A DNA stretch of 64,000 nucleotides, taken from Arctopsyche grandis (lineage: Eukaryota; Arthropoda; Insecta; Trichoptera; Hydropsychidae). A program made the position numbers and the translations under genes. The notes under the pieces are model-generated. The model was given only the letters and a program-made list of their open reading frames with translations. It searched no databases and was not told the origin of the DNA. The DNA lies in contig NC_135358.1 of assembly GCF_051622035.1 (NCBI RefSeq), forward strand, positions 21,332,501 through 21,396,500. The letters are read 5' to 3'. Shown in pieces: positions 12,450 through 24,946 of this stretch (position 1 is the stretch's first letter; the number at the start of each line of letters is the position of its first letter).

Positions 12450-15400
12450 ACAATTAGTGTTTTTTTTTTTTTAATACTGAAGTATTTTATTTTTTACACA
12501 CAATATTTTTTACCATTGAAGTCTATTTTGAAAAAACAACGATGACATTAACGAAACGCGCAAAGAAAACAATAAAATTCCACATTCACAATATGAAAAT
12601 AAAGTTATTCTCGGCGTTTTCAAGGCAACATTGTGCCAAAATTTATACAAAAATTTTAACTATAAAATATTACATGACTATAAATATTCAATGAAGCGCC
12701 TCGTAATAGGCTATTTTAATAATACAAAACTAAAAATTCGTAAGATTATATTATATATTAAAGATTAGATTATATATTAAAAATCTTTCGAAAAACAGGT
12801 CACATTAATATAAACATGCAAAATTTTATTTTAATCCAATCTATTATTTTTTGTTTTCTTATCGATGTCCGTATGTTTATTTTCATTAATTTACTTTGGG
12901 AGGAAATCCAACAAGTGACAGCATTGACTGTGAGATGAAAATACCATTAACACTCCACTGCCTACAATTTATACCAATAAGTAAACACACATGAATATTT
13001 CCCACACATATTTAACACTTACATTATATACAACTTTTTAACAATATAAACAATATTAAAAATAGTAATTTTAGTAATAAATTGAGATTTTACACAAACT
13101 AATCCTAACTTTGACCAGATTTATAATCAACGTGTTAACGTTATCTTCATCTCATCTTTATAATCATCGTTATCGTTACCTGTTATCGTTAAACTTCATT
13201 GTCAATATTATTCGTTTGTACATATTGTGCCCAATACAGTTGCTTGAAATAAAATAAATATATAAAATAGTTAAATGTTGAAATTAAACTGGCTTTCGGG
13301 TCAATTTGGACAGGCCCGGACATTCTCGGGTTGCTATAGCTATGGTCCAACGAAATAATTGACTCTGGGAGACGCCACATTCAGATTAAATCAACCTCTT
13401 GGATATAACCTGTCAAATAATGCAGTCTCTAAAATAATGTCTATACGTGCACCATTACACTGAACTAAAATTCATTTTGCATTCCCACCTGACAAGTTGG
13501 ATATAGTTTTTTTTTTACATTATAATAATAATTAAGTGTCTTCTTTATACAAAGTTTATAATACAATGTGTCGTAGTTTAAAGTGACTTTAAAATAGTGT
13601 AGTTTGATTTAATGAAACCGTTATTGAATTTCAAATGTGTTAATGAATGAGAGTTCTGTTATCTAGTACGCTGTTTGCGTTCATTTAAATTAAATTAATC
13701 AAATATGAAATTTGAAATATGATCATTTGAAATTTCGCCAATGGCAATTCCGTTTTGGCCACAAGCCACTATTATTTACACAGAGATTGAATCTGCAATT
13801 AATATAAATGAGATTATTTTCATATAATTTCGTCGTATTTTATTTTAATATAAAAAAAATACTTCTTTACTAAATGGGATTTCAAATACAAAAACACATT
13901 GAACAAACGGTTATCTTTCATTTTTATGACCTGATTTATCCCTATATACAATCCACATGAGATAAAGTTCAATTTCCCAAGTCAAATAAAAAATACCATG
14001 GAACTGTGCAATGTGTTTTGCAGCACATGCACGTTCCCAACTACAGTTAATAGCTTTCTTTGACAAACGTTTAACGGATTGCGCGTGCAAATTCTAAAGG
14101 AAAACTGCATGTCGTCTCATCGACAGAAATAACGCAACAGAAAATTAATATTTAGGCCATGGAAACGCAGTTGCATCACGCGGTTGAACGTTTAAACGGT
14201 GCAACTTTTGGGACAAAATTTTCAATATATATTTCGACGGAGCCGTTTCGGAAACGTAAACTGCAAATAGTGTGTGCAATTTTCAACATGCATCCTATGC
14301 AGTTGTGTTCGATCCGCGAAAGCGGACGTACTGAATTTTTATTTGGTTTCTTTTTTTTATAATATAGCTAAAGTTCAATAAATAAAATATCAGTGAATTT
14401 TTCTTTGTTACCTAAAAAAATATAGATATATCAAAAGCAATTAAATTAAATTAAAAGGATGCATAGATCACAAAATGGAAAGGTAAAATATAATATAAAA
14501 TAAAATTGTTTATTGAAACCGCAGACATAACGTAATAAATTCGTATGCTTGTTGTTCTTATAACACATAAAATCCTATATAACCCCTATTTTATGTCAGT
14601 AGCTGTTCGGCTTTATGTACACCGGTTAATATATTGAATGGATAAAAGATTTAACATTTATGTATTGGTAATAAAATACATAACGAACTTCATAATAATA
14701 CATCTAATGTGAAATTCGACGAGTCTCGATAAATAATAAAAATTACGATCAAGCTCTGAAAATTTTCATAACACACAACTATTAATCTAATGTGATTGTT
14801 CCGTTTTCATAATATAATTTAATAACTAATATAATATCATAACATATTGATCGTTCTTATAGCATATAAAAATCTTGCAATTGCACGTAAAGATTTGCAC
14901 GTTTTGATCAATTCGGTTGTACGATGTTTCATAGTTAATCAAATCCAAGTTACTATTTGATTTAAAATATCTGGTCTTCTTATTGGCAAAGTAACCATAA
15001 CATAACGAAAAAAATACATTGAGCCTTAAACTAATGTAACAAATTGAAATTGAAGTTGAAACCAACCCTTTGGACTTAAAATGAAGAACTATTTAGTCAA
15101 TAATTGATTTGCAAAGTGTATTTATACAATAAATAAGTATGATTTTCAGCAATCAAAATATAATTCAATCAATTTAAAATTTGAAAATTATAGATATTTG
15201 AAATTTTGTTCAATAGAAATACAGGCATTCAAAGTTAAATTTTTTCTTCCTTTCGTTTGTGAGACTCAATACTTTATGGTATTTTCTATAAGTAATGTGA
15301 CATTATCTATTCGTGGAAGTGACTGAGAAAATCGTCCATGCTAATTTTCCCTTGTATTCGGCAGCACGTGCAGGAAAAATCTGCGCCAGGAAAATCTTTT

Positions 15401-16396
15401 ACGCCGAATGTCAATTTTTCCGACATTGGAAAATGTCTACACGTGCGGCGTCGTTTTGGCTATTAATACACGATTTTTTTTAAAATGCGACGATTAAAAA
15501 TAAGAAAGAGAATAACAGGCAAACTGATCCGTTCGAATAATGAGCTTGTGAAACGAGCGGCGTGCGGTGAAATAGATAAATAAATCTCTAAAGCGAATTT
15601 GCCGCTCCATCGACCAGAAAACGTCGTAAAATTGAAACGATCGCATAATTTTGGCATTTATTAGTCTTTGGTAACAAACAATCATTGAGTCTATTATTTA
15701 CACAATCACTATATTCGAATTTATAACCGGCGAAAGTGAAGAGCTTCGTACACACTTAGCAATTCCTATAGTTCATCGTCCGCCAGTTACATAAATCTTA
15801 TTAGATCAATCGATAATGCATTACATGAGTGTTGCGTTATTGAATTCCCATCTCTGGTATTACACAATGGACACAAAGGGTCGATCGTCGCATATTCTGT
15901 ATTACGATCGTATGCCAAAATCAAGAAATAAATTCGACCATGCTAAATAAACAATATATAAGAAGAGAGGGATAGGGCTCATCTTGAGATTTATTTGCAA
16001 CGTGTATTTAATTTCAGTAGTAAATTGTGCAAGTTGCACGCGCTGCGTATTTGGCAGGCGATAGGCGCCCAATAGTTTAGCAATTTAACAATGTTTGGTA
16101 GACTGGGTCCAGCTCGTTGACCTCCATAGTCAGGATTGATTCATGACCAACCATTAGCTCTACACACTACAATAACTTAGTCCGTATAACACCAATCACA
16201 CTCCCAATAATAACTGGGAAGCTATTTATAAAACTTAAGTCAAAGAAAAAATTACAGTTCAAATTCCAAGGAGTTATTTTGACATTCAGCAACATAAAAA
16301 TATTGGTAGGTAGCACCAAATCAATATGCCTTTTGTCACTCTACATGTCCTTGTGAACTTGAAAATCCCACTGTAGAAGCATATTCCTAATATATT
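12450..16396. other. Gene-free AT-rich intergenic stretch
   Basis: I find no supported gene, RNA gene or intact mobile element here. Open frames are short and lack recognisable domains or splice partners. Weak, unassigned sequence islands lie near 14040-14340 and 15300-15450. Confidence 0.5.
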
Positions 16397-16432
16397 TCGG
16401 TTGCATGTATGTATGTACATACATACAACCGA
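16397..16432. repeat. Microsatellite palindrome of ATGT/ACAT units
   Basis: TCGGTTG plus ATGTATGTATGT is followed by its inverse ACATACATACAACCGA, giving a self-complementary 36-base structure that can fold as a cruciform. Confidence 0.7.
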
Positions 16433-16510
16433 GATTGCTTTTCGTTGTAGGTACAATCATATAACCATTTATATGTGACAATTAGAAAAATATTCAATTA
16501 TAAAAAAACT

Positions 16511-16655
16511 AGTGTTGTACTCGTTTGCTACTGGGCTTCTTATCATTGATTTTAGAACCCATTATGGCCCAGAGATTCTCGATAGGGTTCAAGTCTGGAC
16601 TGCTACATGGCCATTCCAATTACAAAATGACCTTCTTTGCAATAAATTCTTTCAC
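16511..16655 (-). mobile_element. Tc1/mariner transposase relic (C-terminal catalytic segment)
   Basis: Minus-strand translation gives WPCSSPDLNPIENLWAIM, the conserved block around the third catalytic acidic residue of Tc1-type DDE transposases (usual form WPxxSPDLNPIENLW). An in-frame stop shortly upstream and the lack of the rest of the enzyme show it is a degraded fragment. I could not see its terminal repeats. Confidence 0.8.
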
Positions 16656-16659
16656 CTAA

Positions 16660-18822
16660 AATTTACAGAATAAAATTTGCTTGATATTCTTAATTTTAGT
16701 TATTGATTATGATATGAGGCAGTGGAAAAAAAAACAATTTACGGATTTGGCACGATGGCACTATTATAGTATAGAGTCAAGATCTGCGAGCTCGAAATAT
16801 AAAGAAAGGATAAGGAACCACCCCAACACTCTGGCCAGGGAGTTATAAGATAACAAGCCAATAAAAATACTCAATAGAGGTGATCTCTTGGACCTCTAAC
16901 AGAGGGTGAATTGCCAATGGGCATTTCATCCACAAGCTAGGGAATAAGGAAGAAGAAATGCGCAGAATGTCCCGAGGAGGACAGATAGCTGAATGTAAAT
17001 TGAAAAAAAATAAAAAAAATTGGAAAATTAAACTACACCTCGGTTAGAAATTAGCATAGAAATAATTTTATTCCTTCTGATTTTATTCTGAAAACACTAT
17101 ATAAATTAGAATTCCGACATTTTAAATTTATTTAAACAAATAAATATTTGAATGAAATCTGATCTCGTTTGTTTTTCATTATGTAATTTAATTTGTTTTC
17201 AAACATTATTTAAATTATTCAAACACTAAATACATTCAGATTACCAAATAATAAATTTAAACCGAAATAATACTACCTGATTAAAGAGGATGTATTAGTT
17301 CAGCCTAAAATCAATTAATTCGATGATAATAATTAATATTGATGGATTTAAAAAGAGTCATTCCTCATTTATAATGCATATCATCATTATTTCAAAATAT
17401 AAATATGTATGTATGTATGTATGTGAGTCAAACTTTAAAAGCTCTCGATACAAAACGTGTAATTCGAATCGTGTGAAACTTAAATTCCAATTAAATTCTG
17501 ACTAATGACATCTCTTTTTTCAGATGGACAGTATTTTTAAAACCGCAAATAAAAAAATAAACAAAAGCCGTTTCTTCGAGTTTATTTTTGAGAATCTTTT
17601 AAAATGCGCTGTTAGCATTTGTACTCATATTACAAATGGATACAAATGGAATATTTAAAAATATACTTTTTACAACACAACATGTAATAGAAATAAGCTC
17701 ACATAACAAAACCTACGTACAAAGTTTCCGTGAAACTATACAGTCGACTAAGAAACAAATTATTCGTATTTATAAACGAATTGTATTTTCTCAAGATTTT
17801 CACGCCATTTTCACAGCCAAGTCGCCTCGCCGCCTTGCAAACAAATGACTTTAACTCGCATCGTTGAGATATTTGGCATCATTGTTTCGTCATTCTAGAT
17901 TGTTCGATCTGGAATTTGCGACGACAGGATCTTGACAAATTCGTTGAAATATTATTTTTGAAAAAAGCGTGCGTCGATTTTAGGCTATTCGATTTCGCGC
18001 GCCAAAGAAACGTCAAACATTTGCACACGGCCGTAATACAAACAATGTCGACCATCAGAATTATTCAAACGTTTGTTTATTCATAAAAATCGTTAGAAAA
18101 AGTCGACTGCCTTAGTATTTTCATACACATTTCTAAAATAATCTTCACCGTAATATTATATAGCATTTTAGCGATCGTTATTCGCACGATAATATTCCAG
18201 TGTTGACGCATTGTTCAACGCCGTGCTAACAAAGACGTCAGTTTTAACGAACGTGCAATTTATAGAGGACGTTACCGTTCCGCTTTTAACAATGGCTATT
18301 TGAAGATGCTTAAAATATTTCATATTCTAATTTATCGCTCTAATATAAGCAACGATATTGTACCTGTTTTATTATATGGAAGTATGTACTTAATTGTGGA
18401 TCGTTTATAACATAAACTTTTTTCGCCCGTAAGGTAAAATATGTTGTAGCTATTTCAAAAATTGATCGATTTTAAAATGATGTAATAAGTTCAATTTATT
18501 GTTTTTAAAACATAAAATTCATAAATATTTATGCATTAAACACTCGCTAAAACTCATTGATCATATGTATTTATGAACAGGTTGGCCACGAGAAGAACTG
18601 TATTTTTTTAAAAAGCAAAACAGTATTAATTTTTCAAAAAAAAAATTTAAGTAATGTAACATGTTTGTATGCTATTTTTTGTCAGATATGTGACGTCCGT
18701 CTTACCTGATGCAGTTTTAAATCCAGACCATCTTCTGTTCGCACCGTTCGTGGAGCGCCCGTGGTTCGAAATTTTTCAACTCATTTCATAATGGACTACT
18801 GTTCCATTGCTACTGAATACAA
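16660..18822. other. Gene-free AT-rich intergenic stretch
   Basis: No supported gene. It contains a short TATG microsatellite at about 17405-17422. The 16750-16990 part is slightly less AT-rich and could be more transposon debris, but nothing recognisable remains. Confidence 0.5.
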
Positions 18823-18996
18823 CAGTGCCGTGCCGTGAAAATATCCCTGTTTTTGTTACACAGCCTTACTTGCGTAGGCGCGAGCAGGATACAAGGAGAC
18901 TGGGTACCGTAATACCGAGTTCCCTTGTATCTTGCTCGCGCACATGTTAGTAAGACTGTGCGACAAAAACAGGGAGATTTTCATTGCACGGCACTG
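18823..18996. mobile_element. hAT-type MITE, long palindrome
   Basis: Begins CAGTGCCGTGCCGTGAAAAT and ends ...TTGCACGGCACTG. Internal arms pair over most of 174 bases (TCCCTGTTTTTGT with ACAAAAACAGGGA; TACAAGG with CCTTGTA). No clean 8-bp duplication remains. Same family as 10185-10345. Confidence 0.75.
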
Positions 18997-19276
18997 CAAT
19001 TAAATATGGCGATCCATTAGGAGTTCAATGGCCATACCGCCACCACTCCACAACTCTCCCTTCCAGGAGTACCAACCCACCAAAAATGTATGTAAGAGAA
19101 TGTCAGAAGCTTACAGCGTTATCTGTTTAATGTAAACCGCATCTATTGGTATGCACTTTCATAAATGTTGATTAAATTATCTATGTACGTAGTAACAATA
19201 GATGAAGTTTTGTGATCATGCGAAAATTCGAACTCGAGATTTTTTTTATTGCATGGTTCTATTTAACTTTTTAAAA

Positions 19277-19803
19277 TCTAATAAATAATTTCGAAAGAGA
19301 CTTTGTATGTAAGTATTTGGTTCGTAGAATCCATGACGTTATCAAAAAAATCAAAATTTCTATAACGACGATATCGACGATTCAGTTTTCGATTTCGATT
19401 CCTTTTTCAGTTCCAGATTTGGATTCCTTCAGTTCCGGATCCGGATTCCTATTTCAGTTCTGGATCCAAATTCCCTTTTTTAGTTCCGGATCCCGATTCC
19501 TTTTTCGGTCCGGATCCTATTTCCTTTTTCAGTTCCGGTTCCGGATTCCTGTTTCAGTTCCGGGTCCCAATACTTGTTTCAGTTCCGGATTCAGATTCCT
19601 GTTTCAGTTCCAATTCCGATTTCAGTTCTGATTCCCTTATACATATATAAAAAAAAACTACCCTTCGTTTCTGATTGGTCGTCGTTAATTTATTTTATAG
19701 ATTCAAATAAATTTAAATAAAAAAACAAATAAATGTTTACTACCATATTAGATTATGTTTAAACCATGTTTAAGCGGTTTATATTAGAAATACCGAGCGA
19801 AGA
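19277..19803 (+). mobile_element. Helitron-like non-autonomous element with TTCCGGATCC minisatellite
   Basis: Homologous to the elements at 29412-29973 and 33220-33385. The left end TCTAATAAATAATTTCGAAA fits the Helitron 5' TC. The centre (19400-19630) is an imperfect array of TTCCGGATCC/TTTTTCAG units. The right end has GTTTAAGCGGTTTATATTA and CCGAGCGAAG, the start of the 3' hairpin, but a degraded terminus. Open frames across the array (FRFLFQF-like) are repeat artefacts. Confidence 0.7.
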
Positions 19804-22449
19804 TCAATAAAAATAAAACAGTGTAATTTTTCTATAGCTATTATTGTTTTTCCTGAAAGTCCGTTATAACCATTATAAATCAGAATAAACATTTGTATAT
19901 TTTATTTATACTTGAACTTTTAGTATGAAATTAATCTTTCAATGTTTATAAAATTAATAACTCAATGTTTGTTTTTTGCTCTCCTTTGAATTCATTCAAA
20001 GTTATCTTTTGGCACAGATTGAACCGCCTAGAAATTGTCAATTACGTAAATCTTTCTGTTCACATCTTTCTAATACATATGTCGACGTTGCTTCTCAATA
20101 GACTATAATAATTTACTTATTATATTAAGCAATTGCTTAGTAAAATTATCATATTCGTTATCAGTGAGCAAACATGTATAAGAGAAATTAAAATGTATGT
20201 ATGTATGTCATCGCAGAATAATTTTCATAAATTGTAAGAACAATAGGCTCCGTATCACTTCACTGGTAATTACATTACCGATAATAATCGCTATAATTTT
20301 CGCATTCTTCAGACTCGCGATACAATCAAATGAAGGCGTTAGAATCTCGACATGGTTAAAGTAGACAATCTGCTCAAATTGTCGCAGACAATTGCGATCT
20401 TGACAATAGTGCGTGAGCGATGCTCGCCTACGTCTCTAATCAGCGATCATTAGGCACACCGTACGTCGGATTTTCCACGCTTTTCCGCCACGAAAGCAAC
20501 GATTCTAAATATCTGACTCGCTATGTGGCACATGGGCTCTCTGGGCCAGGGCCAGCTATAAGAAAGGTTTGACATAGCTACAGCAGTCGCGCGGACATTA
20601 TTTCGCCATGGTTGTTCAGCTGCTTGACACCAGGCAATTAGTAGCCGGTATTTATTGCCACGTTGCTTTTATTGTCTCCGTTTATCTCTCGGGTGTATCT
20701 CCTACTAGCATAACAAAAACAGTATTTAGTGAGACGATCGAAACACCCTCTAAATGTGTGTAGATTAACGCTATTGCGAAAATTGGGCTATTCGTGCCCA
20801 CAAGCTATTTATATGATACAATTGCGTAAACAAATTATCATTTAAAATTATCGGAATGCTACAATTTATACTTGTATAGACAACATACTAAATTTCAAGT
20901 GTTGCTTTATTACTTTTGATGTACTAGTTTGCTCTCAAATGAATCGAAATCCTTTATTAAGGACATTCCAGTTGCAGGACTGACAATTTTTGGTCAAAAA
21001 TCGACTTTCGGTAATACCGGTAGCACCGAAATATGATTATTTTAATTTTATGTTAGTTGAATTGTTTTGAATTTAGGAGAAAACATTGTTGAGGCTATTT
21101 TGTATGGATTAGTTGAGAAATCTGTCAACATCCTTTTTGACCTGCTATTCAAATAATCCGCTAAGTGTATGATAAATTTAAAATTATACTTTATCATTGA
21201 AAAATGCATTTATACCTGAGACTGCTTCCAAATACATATATACATTTGTACATATATTGAGTTATAACTTATTTAAATAACAATGAGAAGCCTAATCGCC
21301 TTCCGATTTTTTCGGAAACCTATTTTTTTCACTTTTTTGAAAACATGTACATATGTATGTATGTATATTATATTTAAAAACTTAAACCATCCCTTGCACA
21401 CAAAAATTCTTCAAAGTATCCCTTGCATACAAAAATTTATTTACTTTATTTTGGACATTCGCTGATCAGCTCGCTGGACTCATTTATAAATTTATTTAAT
21501 TAATTGAATAAAATAATAAACTAATTTGATTTCACTAGTTGTTTAAATTAATCGATTCTGGTATTAACAATAGTTCGAAAATTTTTCGATAGAGGCAGAT
21601 GTTGGTATATTTGGAATCCGTGAAACTGAAAAATTCTTCTTATGCCTTCGTAAAGTAATCTAATAATATTTGAAAGAAATTATCGAATTAACTGATGTAA
21701 AATAAAAAGACATTTTGTAGAGATTTCACTATTTCTTGCAAAGAAGATCAATCAGAGAAAAATCAAAAATAGTTGTGCCAATTTTTGTGCAGAACTCTAT
21801 CATCAACCACATCAGATAAAATCAGTCAATTCTAATAAATCTGAAAAAGCATCAAAACCTTGCCAGAAATGATAGCAATAAAAGCAACATTCTAAAAATC
21901 AAATTCTGTACACGTATCAATCCCATTATCTCTACTTATGATCTGAGCTATTCCATTAACAAAATTAATCCGTATCATATACAAACATATGTGTTTGCAT
22001 GTTACAGTCCAAGTGTATAAACATACATCTCGTTCGTTCATTAACATACAAGTTAGCTCATACACGAACCAATCTGGCCATTTATACTGTACACAAATGA
22101 ACAAAATAACTAATTCGTTCATGCACAAGCGAATTAGTTCTTTTACGCATAAGCTTAAGTACTCTCAATCTTTTGCTTCATCTTTCATTATCTTCTATAT
22201 ATGTGTACCCAAAATTGAATTGTTTAAAATCGGAGAATTGAGAGCTATAGCAACATCGAAATGTGGTTTACATAGGATTTCTTATTTCAAATACTTTTGG
22301 TTTTGATAGATAAAAATTTCATGCTATACCTGATGGGAATCCATTAAACTGCTATCAATTAAACTTAAACCAATAGCTCATGTATGAACAAACTAGTATG
22401 TTTATGAACCTTAGTGAACACTTGGACTGTACCATGTAAACATACATAC
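19804..22449. other. Intergenic stretch with a dispersed repeat and a GC-richer block
   Basis: No supported gene. About 20400-20720 is richer in G+C than its surroundings, with no open frame and no terminal repeats, so it could be regulatory. About 21001-21150 matches sequence at 41885-42030. The rest is AT-rich with TATG microsatellites. Confidence 0.5.
21001..21150 (+). repeat. Dispersed repeat, copy 1
   Basis: Shares long stretches with 41885-42030, including TTTTATGTTAGTTGAATTGT, then TTTTGAA, GGAGAAAAC-like, TGTATGGATT and CATCCTTTTTGACCTG. I could not assign it to a transposon family. Confidence 0.7.
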
Positions 22450-22457
22450 ATACAAAC

Positions 22458-23026
22458 CAAGGGCGTGCCGTCATTTGACTAGAGGTACTAGTCTAGTCCC
22501 CTAAAATCTCTACATAAAATTAAAAAACATCAACAATTAAATTAAAATAAATTCAAATCGTTGTCCATATTGATATTGTTGACTCGGATTAGTAAGTTCA
22601 GAAACTGGAATCGGCCCTACTTGAAGTAGTCATGGTAGTGGATTTTTTTATGATATGGTCTGCCGCGTAGTTTGCTTGCACGGACTTGCCGTCTCAATTA
22701 TATTCCCTTCGCAGTACTGCTAAAAGATCCGGCTCACGAAACGATTCCCTCAGAACAAATCAACGCGGAGTGTCCAGAAACAAGTAACGAGGCCTTGGAA
22801 TGTTGCATTCTTGATAGTTTGTTCGACAAATTATTCAGAAGATTAAGTTTTGAGGACAAACAATATGTTATTTAGAAACGTAGGCTACTTGGGATATTTC
22901 AGTAAGCACAAAAAATGAAAAATTATACTCATCAATTCAATATAGATTGTTATAATTCAAAAATTAAATAATATATTTTTTTGTCCATACCTAGTTCACT
23001 GCTTTAAAAGTCACGGCACGCAACTG
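22458..23026. mobile_element. hAT-like non-autonomous element with a short ORF
   Basis: It is flanked by a perfect 8-bp duplication ATACAAAC (22450-22457 and 23027-23034). Ends are imperfect inverted repeats: CAAGGGCGTGCCGTCA on the left and, read inverted, CAGTTGCGTGCCGTGA on the right, related to the CGTGCCGTGA ends of the other local MITEs. It is 569 bases long, too short for a hAT transposase (usually about 600 aa). An internal frame at 22672-22875 is described separately. Confidence 0.8.
22672..22875 (+). pseudogene. Unrecognised 67-codon frame inside the hAT-like element
   Basis: The frame begins at a non-ATG codon and reads ...PFAVLLKDPAHETIPSEQIN, then ALECCILDSLFDKLFRR and LSFEDKQYVI before a stop. 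Base composition is more coding-like than the flanks. I do not recognise the family. It could be a remnant of a transposase terminus or a captured host exon. There is no evidence that it is expressed. Confidence 0.3.
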
Positions 23027-23034
23027 ATACAAAC

Positions 23035-24119
23035 ACATATGTACATATATGTAAATGCATAATACAAAATGCAAATAGTAATGGCAAAGAGAGGACAAAA
23101 CAGTAATCAAATCTCGCCAACAATTTTGATAATCTATAAAAACTGAATTGAATTATGAACTTCAACCAAGATTTGTACCTCACACCGTTCATTACTACCC
23201 GAACGACTACCAACTACGTAAGCTAAGCTTTGTGGCTTTGTTTGTTTACTCATGCCAAAAAACACTGTTTACTCAAGACTAATTAGAGTGTAGTACATAG
23301 GTGCTTTAAAATACCAATGATTAATGGCTAGCGGGCCATATGGCGATCAATCTTTTTACGAAAAGAATATGATGCCACACGCATCGATCGACCGTACATA
23401 TAATCTAATTATAATCCACATAGACACACATTGCGGACAAACCCCAGTTCTGACAAAATTCAATTAACAGTGCCAATAATCCATTGTATACAAAAACGCG
23501 AAATTAAAATCCAATTTTGCCACTGGTTCAACGTCTGCAACAATCGACCTATTTATCCAGTGTTAATATGGTGCGCCAATGCCGAAAAATAAAACACTCC
23601 TATCCTATATGTAGATAAAACAGTTTAATTATATAGACTTCAGCGATATTGAAATAATACAGTGCTGTCTATTTTAATATAGTCACACAATGTGCGATAG
23701 ATTGGCACTGAATTTATCATATGCGCAACTTACCAGTATGTATACACCATGGTCAAAAATAATGCTCCCACTATTTTCAATGAAATAATCACAATTTTCG
23801 TCATTTATGATATGATCGTTGATATCAGTTTCAAATTGTCATAATAAACAATCGCGGTTGCTCTTGGTCACTCATGGTCACTCAACTCGGGCAACCAGAA
23901 GGGATAAAATATAAATGGAAAAGGGGGTATAACTACAAAAGTTCTAAAAAAATAATAGTGTCTTTTATATAATTTCTTCTACAAAATAAATTATTACTAA
24001 AATACTTCTCAATATGGAGACTTCTAGGCCCGGTCATTGGCAATTCCGAAGATTTTCATTATTATGGGTATTACATATGTACATATAATTATTTATTGCT
24101 TTTTATTATAATTACTAAT
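23035..24119. other. Gene-free intergenic stretch
   Basis: No supported gene. At 23747-23775 the sequence TACACCATGGTCAAAAATAA resembles a Tc1-type terminal repeat, but I see no partner end. Confidence 0.45.
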
Positions 24120-24535
24120 GGTGTATCCGATAACATATCATCGCATGGGTTTTGGAATATTAAGTTATTAAATAAAATAAATGTGCCGTCGGTCATGTGT
24201 TCGATCCCCACGCGGTCGATTTTTTTCAAATGCATTTTAAATATACTTAATTACTTATAAACAATATAAAACACCGATAGAAAATCTAATTAATTAAATA
24301 TTTTTTTAATAGATGGCGGTAAATTCTCAGCCTAGAAGAAATATTAGTAGCGATCAGTATATATATAGAAGTTTTTTCCTTTTGTTATTATATCTTCGTA
24401 TACGTTTTGGCAGTGGTTTAGCTGTGACGTATGTACATACATATGTATGTCGAATCGAAACGACTATTATAGTACGGCGAGCGTTATCTCAGACAGACAC
24501 ACAGACAGAATAGCGATATTATATATATGATGTAT
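24120..24535 (+). repeat. Dispersed repeat family (copy 1; copy 2 at about 52150-52690)
   Basis: Shared landmarks in the same order as copy 2: ATATTAAGTTATTAAAT, a tRNA-box-B-like TTCGATCC with CACGC, GGCGGTAAAT, CAGTGRTTTAGCTGTGACGT, TCGAATCGAAACGACTATTA, TAGTACGGCGAGCGTTATCT, then CAGACAGACA repeats. The box-B-like motif hints at a SINE origin, but no clear head is visible. Confidence 0.7.
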
Positions 24536-24675
24536 TTGTGCATAAATGGAAAAAACCTTCATATTATTTATACAGATTATTCTTATACTGCACATTAGTT
24601 AATGGGATACAATTTTCGAAAAAGTGGTATGAATTTTTGTACTCACTGTATACAAATACAATATACGTTCAGGGT

Positions 24676-24681
24676 TCAGTT
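24676..24681 (+). promoter_or_regulatory. Candidate initiator for the first SmydA-type gene
   Basis: TCAGTT matches the arthropod initiator consensus and lies about 270 bases upstream of the ATG, where base composition changes from AT-rich to mixed. No TATA box is evident. Confidence 0.3.
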
Positions 24682-24946
24682 TAGGTGCCGGCCCAAAGTG
24701 CGTCTAAAATTGATCTTATTTCTCGGAATCGTGGCGTGTGATGTCTCATTGGTATGAGCTTTTCCAGAGGTATTAAATTGAGCATTTTCTCTATGAGCTT
24801 TTATGTCAGTTTGAGCATACATGTCAGGTGGTCGAGGCCACCATGTCGAATGCGGCCATGTGCACTTGGCGTTTGAGCGTCGCCGGCGACGTACGCGGGA
24901 AAAGTCCCTCTGGAACCCTCCCGAGAGTTGAATCCTTCAGAGGAGG

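Noticed and set aside
19317-19631. Phe-rich frame (FRFLFQF); also the minus-strand frame at 29579-29917
   Set aside because: Both read across the TTCCGGATCC minisatellite of Helitron-like elements.
23747-23880. Tc1/mariner element starting TACACCATGGTCAAAAATAA
   Set aside because: The start resembles a Tc1 terminal repeat, but I found no inverted partner end and no transposase nearby.
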